From assembly GCF_041956535.1 (NCBI RefSeq), contig NW_027192209.1, positions 322,092 to 386,091 on the forward strand: 64,000 bases of DNA, in the 5' to 3' direction. The stretch's first letter is position 1, and each line of letters starts with the position of its first letter. The translations under genes were made by a program, and so were the position numbers. Shown in pieces: positions 25,168 to 35,950 of the stretch. Origin of the DNA: Calcarisporiella thermophila CBS 279.70 (lineage: Eukaryota; Calcarisporiellomycota). The notes beneath the pieces were generated by a model. It made no database searches, had not been told where the DNA came from, and worked only from the letters and a program-made list of their open reading frames with translations.

Positions 25168-26447
25168 ATGCCGGAATATACTCCCATTTTAGCAGTATAC
25201 GTTTTCCTGCAATTCCTTTCAATTGCCCTTATGTTGTTTCTCCTTGTCATTCTCTTTCGTCACAGAACTTCGCTTACCCTTGTTGGCCTCTGTATGTCCG
25301 CAGTGATTCTCAGCATTACAGAGCTGCTTACTGTTCTGCCATTCGGTAGTGGTGTCCGTAATATGGGTGGCCGGCCACTCTGTATTGCTCAAGCTTACCT
25401 TGAAGATTTTGCACATAATGCCGCGTCTTTCTGGGCGCTTTGCCTGGCCTTTAACCTGTGGGTTGTAGTGGGGAGGAGACTGAAAAAGACAGAGCGACAA
25501 ATGTGGCCTTTTTATGCGCTCTTTTCTTGGGGAATGCCCATTATTCTCGAAATAGTAGCATTTGCCATGTCAGCCCGCAAACCTTCAGCTGGAACATTCG
25601 GGGGACCCGCGTTCTGTGTCGTTGGCGACTCAGTCAGAGTGCCAACCGTGATGCTCCCTTCATCGGTGTCAACGGGGATCGGGTTAGCACTTGCTGGTAC
25701 TTATTTCAAAAATGTTATGAGCATTCAGGATTTTGATTTCGAGGTCTAATCCCCAACCCTTTTTAGTATGGTGCACGATAACCGTAGTTCGTCGTCGACG
25801 ATTTTTTACCAAATCTTCATCGCGCTCAAACGGAGGGGATTCTGGACAAAGTGGCAAAACGCGATTAAAGAAAAGGTATTCGACGACACCGTTGGAGCTT
25901 CATTCGTAGAAGCTGAATTGAATGTTTTTTTTTTGTACAGCTTATGCATTCGAATGCTAACCTTCTGCATTGTGTATGGGCTTGTCAGTACACTCGCTAA
26001 TAGTATGATTTCATCCTGCTCTCTTTGTTGATAGTATCCCATCAAATTCTAATTTCTTTCCTTACTTTGGCAGTCGATAAACTCTCCAACTGGGTTGCAG
26101 ATCCGTCCCGCGATATGGTTCAGTCAAAAGATCCAGGACTTGACGAGTTTTCTGGAACTTTGGTCGGGACAGGCCTTTTTATCATCTTTGGAACAACAAC
26201 CGAAGCTCTCCAAATGGTCTTTCCGTGCTATAAAGGTGGTAGTCTCTTCCGAGCGAAACGCAATGAACAATACAGTGACATCGAGATGCGTTCGCCAACT
26301 GCCACTCAGTTTTCACTCAGTTCCGTTGTAAAACCGCACAACAACACGGTGGAATCCTTCTCCATGCACCCCTTAAATAGTCAGCCAACTATGCATGAGG
26401 AGTTCGAATTCAGAGCAGGAGAGCATGGGAAGAGCTACAACTTGTAA
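25168..26447 (+). CDS. Seven-transmembrane receptor (fungal cAMP-receptor-like/Git3-like GPCR)
   Basis: Four exons, 25168-25696, 25767-25875, 25941-26002 and 26074-26447, join in phase to 357 residues. A short N-terminus leads into TM1 (LAVYVFLQFLSIALMLFLLV), and five further helices can be traced. The first splice turns the end of TM5 into a run of Arg (VVRRR) and a Lys/Ser-rich third cytoplasmic loop. The third exon holds TM6 (LCIRMLTFCIVYGLVSTLA), and the fourth exon TM7 (LVGTGLFIIFGTTTEALQMVF) followed by a Ser/Thr-rich tail suited to phosphorylation. The conserved Trp in TM4 (PFYALFSWGMPIILEI) resembles cAMP-receptor-like receptors. It should signal through a heterotrimeric G protein; the ligand is unknown. 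Without the splicing the frame stops after TM5, so the gene is easily mis-annotated. Confidence 0.8.
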
Positions 26448-27186
26448 GGACGTGCGGTCCTGCATTTTGGGTTTAGAGAGTTGAGATTACCTAGGTGTGT
26501 CTGCAAAAAATAACTGCGAGGGCGAAAACAAGCACCTTTGAGTGTCTTCGAGCGATACCCGCAACAAATGACAAGAGCCTCCAGTTTTATCTTTCGGAAT
26601 ATCCATTTTTTACCTCGAGAGTTTATTCGATAGCATTGTGCTTTATTTTTTCTTTGGATAATGTATATATTTATATCATCTTTGCGTTTGGGGAAATTCG
26701 TTGGAGTGGGATTCATCCACGAAGTTAAAAGTGTGTAACAAACAAATGAGATAAGTAGGATGGGTTTGGGCTGCCATGGCACAGATAACGTGAAAGAGAA
26801 AGGGGGATCTGTATTAATTTAGGACTGCAGTCTATTTGACCCTAAGTTTTGGTCGGTGGAACTCGGGGATGCAGATATTTGGCCAAAACACCTATTTGAA
26901 GATAGGAGTGGATAAGAAATCGCAGCAAAATATATCAAGTGATTGTGGTTTGGATAGCCTACCAGTTTATCTGACACAAATCCTCGGGATTTTTGATAAG
27001 AACATACACGCCTACCAAAAATGGGTTCCATCTCTAGATAATGAATTCAATAGCGATATATTTAAATGAAAGCTTACTTTGATAGCTGTTTCCCTTTTGA
27101 TTTTCTCCTCCTTTTTAGTAATCCTCCCTCCTCTCTATTACTTTGCTTGGACATATCTCTTTTTGCTTTGGTGTGCTTATGATAAT
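26448..27186. other. Intergenic region upstream of nitrite reductase
   Basis: 739 bp between two plus-strand genes. It holds the receptor 3' region and the nitrite reductase promoter. Several pyrimidine tracts occur close to the ATG (27090-27170). I see no coding frame; GATA-type sites (cGATAg) occur, as expected by chance at this length. Confidence 0.45.
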
Positions 27187-30100
27187 ATGCCTCCGAACGT
27201 GCTTCATTTTGACGAGATAGTGGACCATAGCGCCCCCACTAGAACCGTGGTAGTGGTGGGCCTTGGGATGGTAGGGCTTAGATTCATTGAGAAGCTGCTC
27301 GAGCTTGACTCGGAAAGAAAATGGTATATTCACGTGTTCTGTGAAGAGCCCAGAGGTAATGCGGATTATCTGTCAATGAGGTTGACAAAAAAAAAAAAAG
27401 TTGATTTTGCTTGTATTCTAGTGGCATACAACCGCGTTGGCCTCACACAATACTTCGCTCATAGAGATGCTGGACGTCTATTGATGCAGCCGCCCGAGTG
27501 GTACGCCAACAATCGCATCCAACTGCACGTGAACACACGAGCAACACGCTTGAACTCCGTCGAGAAGTGGATCGAAAGTGCCGACGGCCGACAAGTGAAC
27601 TACGATATTTGTGTGCTTGCGACGGGTTCTACCCCCCTTCTCCCTCCGAATATGCTCGGCCTCGACGGCAAAGGCGTGTTTATATACCGAACAATCGAAG
27701 ATCTAGATAGTATTATCGCTTATTCGTCGCAGTGTAAGTCTGCCGCGGTAGTGGGCGGCGGCCTGTTAGGCTTAGAGGCTGCTAAGGCTGCAAAAGATCT
27801 AGGGATGGAGGTGACGGTATGTGAAAGATCGACGCGGCTTATGAATCGGCAGCTGGATGAGGAGGGTGCCGAAGTTTTACTCTCCGAGATCAAGAAGATG
27901 GGAATTAATACTCGTCTGGGCGAATCACCGATGGAAATCCTCCTTGATGAGGAGGGGCGGTGTCGTGGGTTGAAATATGACAAGAGTGAAAATCTCAATG
28001 TGGATATGGTCATTTTCTCAATTGGGATCATTCCTCGAGACGATTTCGCCAAGGCATCAGGAATTCAGTGCCATCCACGGGGCGGCGTTCTCGTTGATGA
28101 TTCTCTCAAGACGAGTGTTGACTCGGTATTTGCTGTGGGCGAATGTGTCGTGTATAATAACATGGTTTATGGGTTGGTGGCTCCGGGGTATGAAATGGCA
28201 GAGATTGTAGCGCGAAATCTCACTGGAGGAACCAGCCTCTTCAAGGGAGCAGATATGTCGACTAAGCTGAAGCTACTGGGAGTCCATGTGGCTAGCTTTG
28301 GAGATATTAATGATAGCAATGCGCGACCGCTTGTATACCGGGACCCATTTGCCGGAGTGTATAAAAAATACTTTTTCAACGAGGGGGGAACGAAGATACT
28401 TGGTGGAATAATGGTCGGGGACACGAAAGACTACGCGAAGCTACATTCGTTTTGCACATCGAACCGACGCCTTCCTTGTCCACCGGGAGAACTTATCTTA
28501 GGGTCAGCGGGGCAAGCGGGAGGTGGGGATGGAGTCGAAGAGCTTCCCGATGAAGTTCAAATCTGCTCATGTAACAACGTGACAAAGGGATGCATCCGCC
28601 AAGCTGTCCGGGATGGATGCCGCTCAGTTGGCGAAGTGAAGTCCTGCACCAAGGCTGGCACGGGGTGTGGTGGATGCTTGCCGCAAGTGACGGAAATAGT
28701 GGGGTGCCAGCTCAAGTCGATGGGGGAAACCGTGAAAAATTCCTTATGCCCGCATTTTGATTATTCACGCGTGGAAGTGTTCCAAATCGTCAAGGTAAAG
28801 AAGCTGAAGACATTTAGGGAGGTCATGGAACATGCTGGAAAGAATGGCAGAGCTTTCGGTTGTGAGGTGTGTAAGCCCACCATCGCATCCATCCTCGCCT
28901 CCTTGTGGAACGACCACATCCTCGAGAAGGATCACACCCCACTACAAGACAGCAACGATAGATTTCTTGCCAATATTCAACGCGGGGGCACCTATTCCGT
29001 TGTCCCACGTGTGCCGGGAGGCGAGATCACCCCCGAAAAACTCTTGGTCATCGGAGATATTGCCAAGGAGTATGGGCTCTATACCAAAATTACAGGAGGG
29101 CAGCGAATCGATATGTTCGGCGCCCGGAGAGAGGATTTGCCCAATATCTGGGAGAAGCTGGTCGATGCGGGCTTTGAATCGGGCCATGCATATGGAAAAG
29201 CTCTGCGTACAGTTAAAAGCTGTGTGGGCTCGACTTGGTGTCGATACGGAGTCCGGGATTCGGTATGATATTCAAAATGACAATCCGGTTTATTGATCCT
29301 CCCTTTTCTTATGATCACCTCCTACTGAATAGGTTGGATTTGCGATCATGATTGAAAATCGCTACAAGGGAATCAGAGCCCCGCATAAGATTAAAGGAGC
29401 CGTTTCCGGGTGCATACGAGAGTGTGCGGAGGCCCAGGGCAAAGATTTTGGTTTAATAGCCACGGATAAAGGCTACAATATCTATGTGTGTGGAAATGGT
29501 GGCTCGAAACCCAAGCATGCCCTCCTCCTTGCCGCCGATGTACCCGAAGAAAAATGCATCCGATACCTCGATCGGTTCATTGCATTTTACATCGCCACTG
29601 CCGATCGGTTGCAGCGGACCGCACGCTGGCTTGAAAAATTGGAGGGAGGAATCGAACAGCTTCGCCGAGTGATTATTGATGACCACCTTGGAATTGCTGA
29701 GGAGCTAGAGCGACAGATGCAGTATTTGATTACCACGTATCAAGACGAGTGGGCCACTGTAGTGAAAGACCCTATTAAGCGTGCCCGCTTCAAACAATTT
29801 GTGAATACAGAAGAAAGTCAACCTGGTATCGATGTGATCCAAGAGCGTGGCCAGCAACGACCTGCAGATTGGCCAAAGGAAATAGACAGGGTCGATATCG
29901 GTCTTGAACAGGATACGATTGGAAACGGAGCTCTGCAGAAACGACTGGCTCAAGATAGATCGTGGGTACCCGTTGGAAAGGCCGGTGCTTTTATACGCGA
30001 TGTGGGAGAAGTCATTAAACACGGGCGGAGTCAAATTGCCGTTTTTCGCACCTCTGATGATAAATGGTTTGCAACTCAAAATGTAACCTAATCTAATACC

Positions 30101-30515
30101 TAGTTTTCGCTTGATGGAATAGCCAACTGACAGCCCAATTGTTTATCTGTAGATGTGCCCTCACAAACGAGCATTCGTTCTCTCACAAGGAATTTTGGGC
30201 GATCACGAGGAGAATGGAAATGCGACTCCATACGTCTCCTGTCCTATGCACAAAAAGAATTTCTCGCTTAAATCTGGGAATTGTCTAACGGGAGAAGACT
30301 ACAAACTTCTCACTTTTGATGTACGGGTAGGGGAGTCTCCCTCCGACGCCACAAACGAGGATGCTATCGTTTATGTACATTTACCCCCTCCCGAGATTCT
30401 TGACAGTGTGTTGGCCACCGAGAAACTTATGGTTAAGAAAGAAGAAGCGAGCTCCATCAGTATCGAAAGTGTGGGTGGGTGCGGAGGATGTGGGGATAAA
30501 GCTTTGGAGTGGTAA
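27187..30515 (+). CDS. niiA: NAD(P)H-dependent assimilatory nitrite reductase (fused large and Rieske domains)
   Basis: Four exons, 27187-27355, 27422-29262, 29333-30082 and 30153-30515, give 1040 residues. Order of parts: FAD-binding VVVVGLGMVGL and second nucleotide-binding AAVVGGGLLGLEAAKAAKDL; a BFD-like Cys cluster (ICSCNNVTKGCI and KAGTGCGGC); the sulfite/nitrite reductase core with siroheme and 4Fe-4S cysteines (SCVGSTWCRYG, SGCIRECAEAQ); and a C-terminal Rieske-like domain with CPHKRAF and CPMHKKNF. This is the NirB-NirD fusion of fungi. It reduces nitrite to ammonium with NAD(P)H in the cytosol. The intron at 27356 removes a spurious insertion and restores PRVAYNRVGL; the last intron cuts just before the first Rieske Cys. 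No nitrate reductase or nitrate transporter lies nearby in this window. Confidence 0.95.
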
Positions 30516-31047
30516 AGATTGCTATTTAGTTTGAAACTACGGCTATATGTTATTTATTTTAATATTTTACCATTTTACCATTTTACCATTTTACCATTTT
30601 ACAATTTTACAATTTTACAATTTTACAATTTTTTTCTTCACAAATCATCGATATAAACGAATCTAGAATATAATTAAGAAACATTTGCCTAACGTCTAAT
30701 CAGAGCATTCATCATATCTACCAGCACCATAAGCTCTGCCCTAATGCTTTGTGTTGTGAGAATGAAGATCGACTTTTAATTGCTCTAGAATATTTTCAGG
30801 CTTTTTTTAAAAGTAGTAACCTACTTTGAGCAAATATATCAATAATGAAAGTAGTACATTGGAGATAAAGAATGCTACGAAGACATAGACTAAAGGATGC
30901 AAGGAAGAATGAGGTAGATGAAATGAAAGAATGAGTGCTTATATCCTAATGCGTTATAAAACAAGCGTATTCGAAAAAAAAAAATAGTAAGAACCCGAAA
31001 AATGAGTAAGAAGATCAAAAAATGGGTACGAAAACGCCAAAGAAAAC
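30516..31047. other. Convergent intergenic region with an octanucleotide repeat
   Basis: This lies between the nitrite reductase stop and the stop of the minus-strand repeat protein. It contains the tandem repeat described separately and otherwise AT-rich sequence without a gene. Confidence 0.5.
30564..30630. repeat. 8-bp tandem repeat, two variants
   Basis: Four copies of ATTTTACC are followed directly by four copies of ATTTTACA, then a T run. It lies in the 3' intergenic region and is likely a slippage-prone microsatellite. Confidence 0.9.
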
Positions 31048-33565
31048 CTAGTTGAAGTTGGTGGTTCCCTCATCCCAACCATTTGTGGAGTGAGGGAATT
31101 CCTTTTCGTCAACAACAATATTTGCAAATGGGTCGGCGCTGTTTAGGTCACCGAATCCGTCTGCACGTTTGCTCAGGTTCGCCTTCGGTTCATCGTTGAA
31201 CTTGGCCCTAATTTCACCAGTGAAATCGGTCTGTCCCTCATCAAAACGTTCAGTACTTGGGCGGAATTGATCCTCATCGATGACGATGTCGGCGAAGGGG
31301 TCGTCGCTGTTGAGATCATCGAACTCCTCTTGTCCAAATTCCCCGTTTCCAGCCAGCGGGTCAAAACTACCCTGCGCAAGCTGACGCTTGAATTGAGTGG
31401 TTCCCTCGTCGAAACCTCCTCGGCTGGATCGGAACTCGTTCTCGTCGACGACCACATCGGCGAATGGGTCGTCGCTATTGAGATCATCAAACTCTTGCTG
31501 ATTGTCTTGGGNNNNNNNNNNNNNNNNNNNNNNNNNNNNNNNNNNNNNNNNNNNNNNNNNNNNNNNNNNNNNNNNNNNNNNNNNNNNNNNNNNNNNNNNN
31601 NNNNNNNNNNNNNNNNNNNNNNNNNNNNNNNNNNNNNNNNNNNNNNNNNNNNNNNNNNNNNNNNNNNNNNNNNNNNNNNNNNNNNNNNNNNNNNNNNNNN
31701 NNNNNNNNNNNNNNNNNNNNNNNNNNNNNNNNNNNNNNNNNNNNNNNNNNNNNNNNNNNNNNNNNNNNNNNNNNNNNNNNNNNNNNNNNNNNNNNNNNNN
31801 NNNNNNNNNNNNNNNNNNNNNNNNNNNNNNNNNNNNNNNNNNNNNNNNNNNNNNNNNNNNNNNNNNNNNNNNNNNNNNNNNNNNNNNNNNNNNNNNNNNN
31901 NNNNNNNNNNNNNNNNNNNNNNNNNNNNNNNNNNNNNNNNNNNNNNNNNNNNNNNNNNNNNNNNNNNNNNNNNNNNNNNNNNNNNNNNNNNNNNNNNNNN
32001 NNNNNNNNNNNNNNNNNNNNNNNNNNNNNNNNNNNNNNNNNNNNNNNNNNNNNNNNNNNNNNNNNNNNNNNNNNNNNNNNNNNNNNNNNNNNNNNNNNNN
32101 NNNNNNNNNNNNNNNNNNNNNNNNNNNNNNNNNNNNNNNNNNNNNNNNNNNNNNNNNNNNNNNNNNNNNNNNNNNNNNNNNNNNNNNNNNNNNNNNNNNN
32201 NNNNNNNNNNNNNNNNNNNNNNNNNNNNNNNNNNNNNNNNNNNNNNNNNNNNNNNNNNNNNNNNNNNNNNNNNNNNNNNNNNNNNNNNNNNNNNNNNNNA
32301 GCGAGCTGGCGCTTGAACTGAGTGGTTCCCTCGTCGAAACCTCCTCGACTGGATCGGAATTCATTCTCGTCTATAACAACGTCTGCGAATGGGTCATCAC
32401 TGTTAAGATCGTCGAATTCCTGCTGACCATTCTCCGCGACCTGGCGTTTAAAATGAGTCGTTCCTTCGTCCCAGCCGTTGGTGCTGTGAGGGAATTTCTT
32501 CTCATCCACAACGATGTTAGCGAACGGATTAACGCTGTTCAGGTCGCTGAATCCGCTTAGAGCGCGCTTTGTAGGAGCATCCTTCTTAGCAGAGGTGCTC
32601 TCTGCTTGCGAGGACTGCTGCTGCGAGTCTTGTGCTTGCTGCTGTTGCTTTTGCTGTTGTTGTTGCTGCTGTTGCTGCTGTTGCTTTTGTTTCAAAGCCT
32701 CCTGAACCTGCTTCAAGCGCTGAATCGCTTTATTTCCCTTTTTTTTCGTCCCCTTAGCCTTCTTACCCTTTTTACCCTTTCCTCCCTTGTTTCCTTTACC
32801 ACCTCCGGCTCCATTCTGCCCACCTTGCTGGCCGGTCTGATCAACTTGTCCATTTTGACCCTGTTGACCGGTCTTTTCCACCTGCCCATTCTGACCTTGT
32901 TGGCTCTTCTGCTGCTCAACCTGTCCATTCTGGCCCTGCTGGCCGGTCTTTTCCACCTGCCCATTCTGACCTTGTTGGCTCTTCTGCTGCTCAACCTGTC
33001 CGTTCTGACCTTGCTGCTCTACTCTACCGTTCTGCTCGACTTGAGTCCTCTCACCGTTCTGTTGCTCTTGTTGTCCATTACGTCCATTGACCTGAATACC
33101 ATTATTTTCCTGACCATTGTTCCCTACTCCATTTCGCCCATTCTGATTATTATTGTTACGGCCTCTGTCATCATTGCGACCACGGTTGTTGCTGTTGCCC
33201 TGGCCACGATCCAGATCGACCTGGCAACGCTCGAGATTATTGAAGACGTCGTCGAGCTGCTTCTCAATATTGTCTTGCTGAGCCTTGAAGAGATCGAGGG
33301 CGCGGTTAACGTCGTTGGCGCGACCAGTGCCACCTAGGCGGCGGAATTCAGCGGCCTGGAGGTTGAACATGGCATCCATTTTCTCCCGCATCTGGTTCCG
33401 GAGCGCCTGAGCGCGGGAGCCACCGTTGGCAGCGTTATTGATGCCGCTAGGCGCTTGTGAAGAGCTGGACTCTACAACAAAGTCATCACCTTGCCCACGC
33501 CGGATCGGGCTGGCAAGTGCCGCCGACGCCACGACAAGTAGAGCTAGAAAACTTAAGGATTTCAT
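31048..33565 (-). CDS. Secreted Gln/Asn-rich tandem-repeat protein with Lys-Arg processing sites (Kex2-processed-repeat type); interrupted by assembly gap
   Basis: A signal peptide (MKSLSFLALLVVASAALAS) is followed by a helical segment with one Cys, an Asn/Gly/Arg-rich stretch, then repeats of GQNGQVEQQKSQQ and GQNGQVEKTGQQ. A Lys-rich block and a poly-Gln run (about 32635-32690) come next. The C-terminal half is a tandem array of about 40-45-residue units: (F/G)xDLNSxxPFAxxVVDExxF, a Ser-rich turn, then (W/F)DEGTTxFKR. Units end in Lys-Arg or are preceded by it (FKR, LSKR, PTKR), the cleavage signal of Kex2/furin proteases. Two unit subtypes alternate (HSTNGWDEG and SSRGGFDEG). About 790 N interrupt the array, so copy number is unknown. 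This is the architecture of fungal Kex2-processed repeat precursors (pheromones, repellents, some cyclic peptides). Product function is unknown. Confidence 0.8.
31512..32299. other. Assembly gap (788 N) inside the tandem-repeat region
   Basis: The run of N separates near-identical repeat units on both sides. 788 is not compatible with the reading frames at the two edges, which need a length of 3n+1, so the N count is probably an estimate. Confidence 0.95.
32628..32700 (-). repeat. Glutamine-codon (CAG/CAA) tract
   Basis: A mixed CAG/CAA run coding about a dozen Gln interrupted by Lys, within the repeat-protein gene. The codon mixture reduces slippage compared with a pure CAG run. Confidence 0.85.
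32800..33020 (-). repeat. Imperfect tandem repeats coding GQNGQVE(Q/K) units
   Basis: A block of about 75 nt recurs, with alternating Lys-Ser-Gln-Gln and Lys-Thr-Gly-Gln-Gln linkers. It is distinct from the C-terminal array and lies before the Lys-rich block of the same protein. Confidence 0.8.
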
Positions 33566-34853
33566 GGCAGTATGCAGTTGAGAGAGGTGTGAAATGAAAC
33601 GGCGACCAATGCAATGAGAGAATATATATGCAATTGAAGGAATGTACTATGCAAAGAAATGAAGAGCTGATATACAATGTTTCCCAAGAGAGTTCTGCTT
33701 GCCCAAATTCGATAATGAACTACTTCAAAGGGGGAGGAATGGGGGGGCGAGCGGCGTCGGCTTATTTTTATATATTCCCCTCATCTTTCCACCTGTTCAC
33801 CCCGTTTCCCACTGAGTGACAACCTAATTTCATGTCGGATCCATGTTTGTATGGATCTTCCAGCTCGTTTGTGACCACTCGACCCCTATCCCGGCGGAGT
33901 GACTGCGATTGCAGAAAGTGCACGGTGGGGATGAGGAATAGTGGCCGAGGGCTCAGGAAAAAGATCCACTTGAGAGAGGAGAATGAAATGGGTCTGAGAA
34001 AAAGAGGGTTAAGCGCAGCAGCTCATTTTCTAGAATGAGCAGGCCTAACAGGGCCAAGGAAAGCAGAGGCCTCGCACAACCCACGCTGTTCTCCTTAGCT
34101 CACTACCCTTGCCTTGCCACCGGATTGGACGATCATCCTCTCGCGAGCGCATCAAAGGGGAGCCAAATGAGCTCATCCATTGAAATTGCGCCTTGCCACG
34201 AGGTTCTTTTCTTCTTTCTGCTCTCAAACCCGTCGCACTAGGAAGAGTGCCTTGCGCAGCCCAACCCAATCACTCGCCGAAATTCAGGAGATGGCCGTGA
34301 TTATCGTTTGTGGGATCAGAACTCCCGATTACATAAAATCCGATTTTCTATGTACAGGAGCACCACGCTATCCCGTTTTGCGAATTGAGCGGAGGGCGAT
34401 TCGTCATCCCCTGCTCCTCCATGGCACCTTGCTTGTGACCCATACCAGGCTACGACCCGCTGTGAACTTGGTTTTAGTCATTGAAGTAACGTTACATGGT
34501 TGCGCAGCCTCGTCTCCCTGAAACCCGAGTGTACTGTACAGGTCCATGGCTCGCACCGCTGCGCTCTCCCTCGCAACGCTTCTAGCCCTCGATTGCAAGG
34601 AGAAATCCGGCGTGTTGGCCCTTATCACTTGGGCCTTCCCCGGCTATCGAAGACTCTCGAATGGGCTCACGTCCATCCCGCTTCCCTAATTTGTCCGCCT
34701 GCAACACCGATATGTGGATGGTTCCACCGCGTTACTAACCACTTATTCTATTGGCACATGTGAAAGCTTCAGGGACAGGAAATTGCCCGAACCTGTTCAT
34801 CTCCACTCGCCTTAATCTTCTCCTCCTAATAGGGAGCCTTCCCCCACTTCATA
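33566..34853. other. 1.3-kb divergent intergenic region
   Basis: This lies between the start of the repeat-protein gene (minus) and the start of the PRXL2-like gene (plus). Base composition shifts here from AT-rich to balanced. Short frames occur on both strands but none has convincing protein character. No tRNA-like arm pair was found by eye. Confidence 0.45.
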
Positions 34854-35537
34854 ATGAAGGAAGCCGCCCTGTTCGCGCCACTTGAAGATGCACTCCTCTA
34901 CAGCTACAAGCCGGAGGAAAAGGACATTGCCATCCCTGTTCGCGAGATTCTCGCGAAGCCAGCAGTAGCGCTAATCATTCGCCGTCCAGGATGCTGGCTC
35001 TGTCGGATCCAGGCTGTTGCGTTGAAAAGGCACCGCGAATTTCTCGAGAAGAAGCTGGGCATCCGATGTTTCGCTGTGGTACATGAGCAATTGGGTGCGG
35101 AGGAATTCAATAATGGCTTCTGGAATGGCGAGCTTTACTGGGACAAATCGCGAGCGTTCTACAAGTCGCTCGGGGAGGGCGAGATCCGCGTTGCCTCCTT
35201 GTGGAATCTCTTCACTCTACAGACCTATGCCAGCATGTTCAAGGCGCTCTCCAGCGGCATTTCCGGTAATTTGCTCGTTGGAAATGGCCTAATATATGGA
35301 GGTGCCGTTGTGATTCAAGACAAACATTTTCTCTTCGTGCACAAAGAGAAAGGTTTTGGCGATCTGGTTAAGATCTCTGAGGTTTTAAAAGCCTGCAAAC
35401 AGATCGCGGGATCCAGTGCGAATAATGAGGTGATGAGCGAGCTCGATCAGCGTATTGCTGACGAGCTCCGAAAAGAGGGCCAGAATCCACCTGACGCGTT
35501 AGCTTGTAAACCTCCCGATCGTCCCTCCAAGCTGTAG
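34854..35537 (+). CDS. PRXL2/AhpC-TSA-like thioredoxin-fold protein
   Basis: A single exon of 227 codons. The core has ALIIRRPGCWLCRIQAVAL, matching the RRPGC-x-x-C start of peroxiredoxin-like 2 (FAM213/PRXL2) proteins. Then come GIRCFAVVHEQLGAEEF, FWNGELYWDKSRAFYKSLG, a Trp-Asn segment in the middle, SGNLLVGNGLIYGGAVVI, and the ending HKEKGFGDLVKISEVLKACK, all in family order. The CxxC pair is the likely redox centre. Human relatives are linked to redox control and prostamide synthesis. The C-terminal 40 residues are charged and variable. No signal peptide is seen, so it is probably cytosolic. The ATG at 34854 is the first in frame. Confidence 0.88.
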   Translation: MKEAALFAPLEDALLYSYKPEEKDIAIPVREILAKPAVALIIRRPGCWLCRIQAVALKRHREFLEKKLGIRCFAVVHEQLGAEEFNNGFWNGELYWDKSRAFYKSLGEGEIRVASLWNLFTLQTYASMFKALSSGISGNLLVGNGLIYGGAVVIQDKHFLFVHKEKGFGDLVKISEVLKACKQIAGSSANNEVMSELDQRIADELRKEGQNPPDALACKPPDRPSKL

Positions 35538-35950
35538 ATTCAACTTGCTTTTCCTTCGTTTTTTTTTTACTACCCTTAATAGTCTTTATGTATGTACAGT
35601 ATCTGCTAATTCCTTGTTTTACTTTCGCGCTTTGTAGCAAATCCTTGCTCATCACTGGGATTAGAAGGAAGATTAACGAAGCTCTCACAGATTAATGAAT
35701 AACCTATTCTTTAAACCTTTTACTAGCTCCTACAAAGAGCTGCTTCTAGAGAGGAAACGACCCATTTGGCTTTTTCAAGAAAGCCCTTGTTTTGACGTTG
35801 ACTAACACCTTGACTCCTCGGCAAAATGCTTCAAATATAAATACAGTACATTTCCCGACATCAATAGAATACAAAATTACAAGGAACAATAGTGTGTACG
35901 ATATTGGCAAAATAAATAAACAGCTGGTACCGGAAAATGGGGGTGGCTAT
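35538..35950. other. Convergent 3' intergenic region
   Basis: 413 bp between the stops of the PRXL2-like gene and the proton ATPase. A T-run just after 35560 and AATAAA-like runs (near 35910) suit polyadenylation. No gene is seen. Confidence 0.5.

Noticed and set aside
32606-33337. A Leu-rich 243-codon plus-strand frame resembling a membrane protein
   Set aside because: The Leu runs are the antisense of CAG/CAA Gln codons in the repeat protein.
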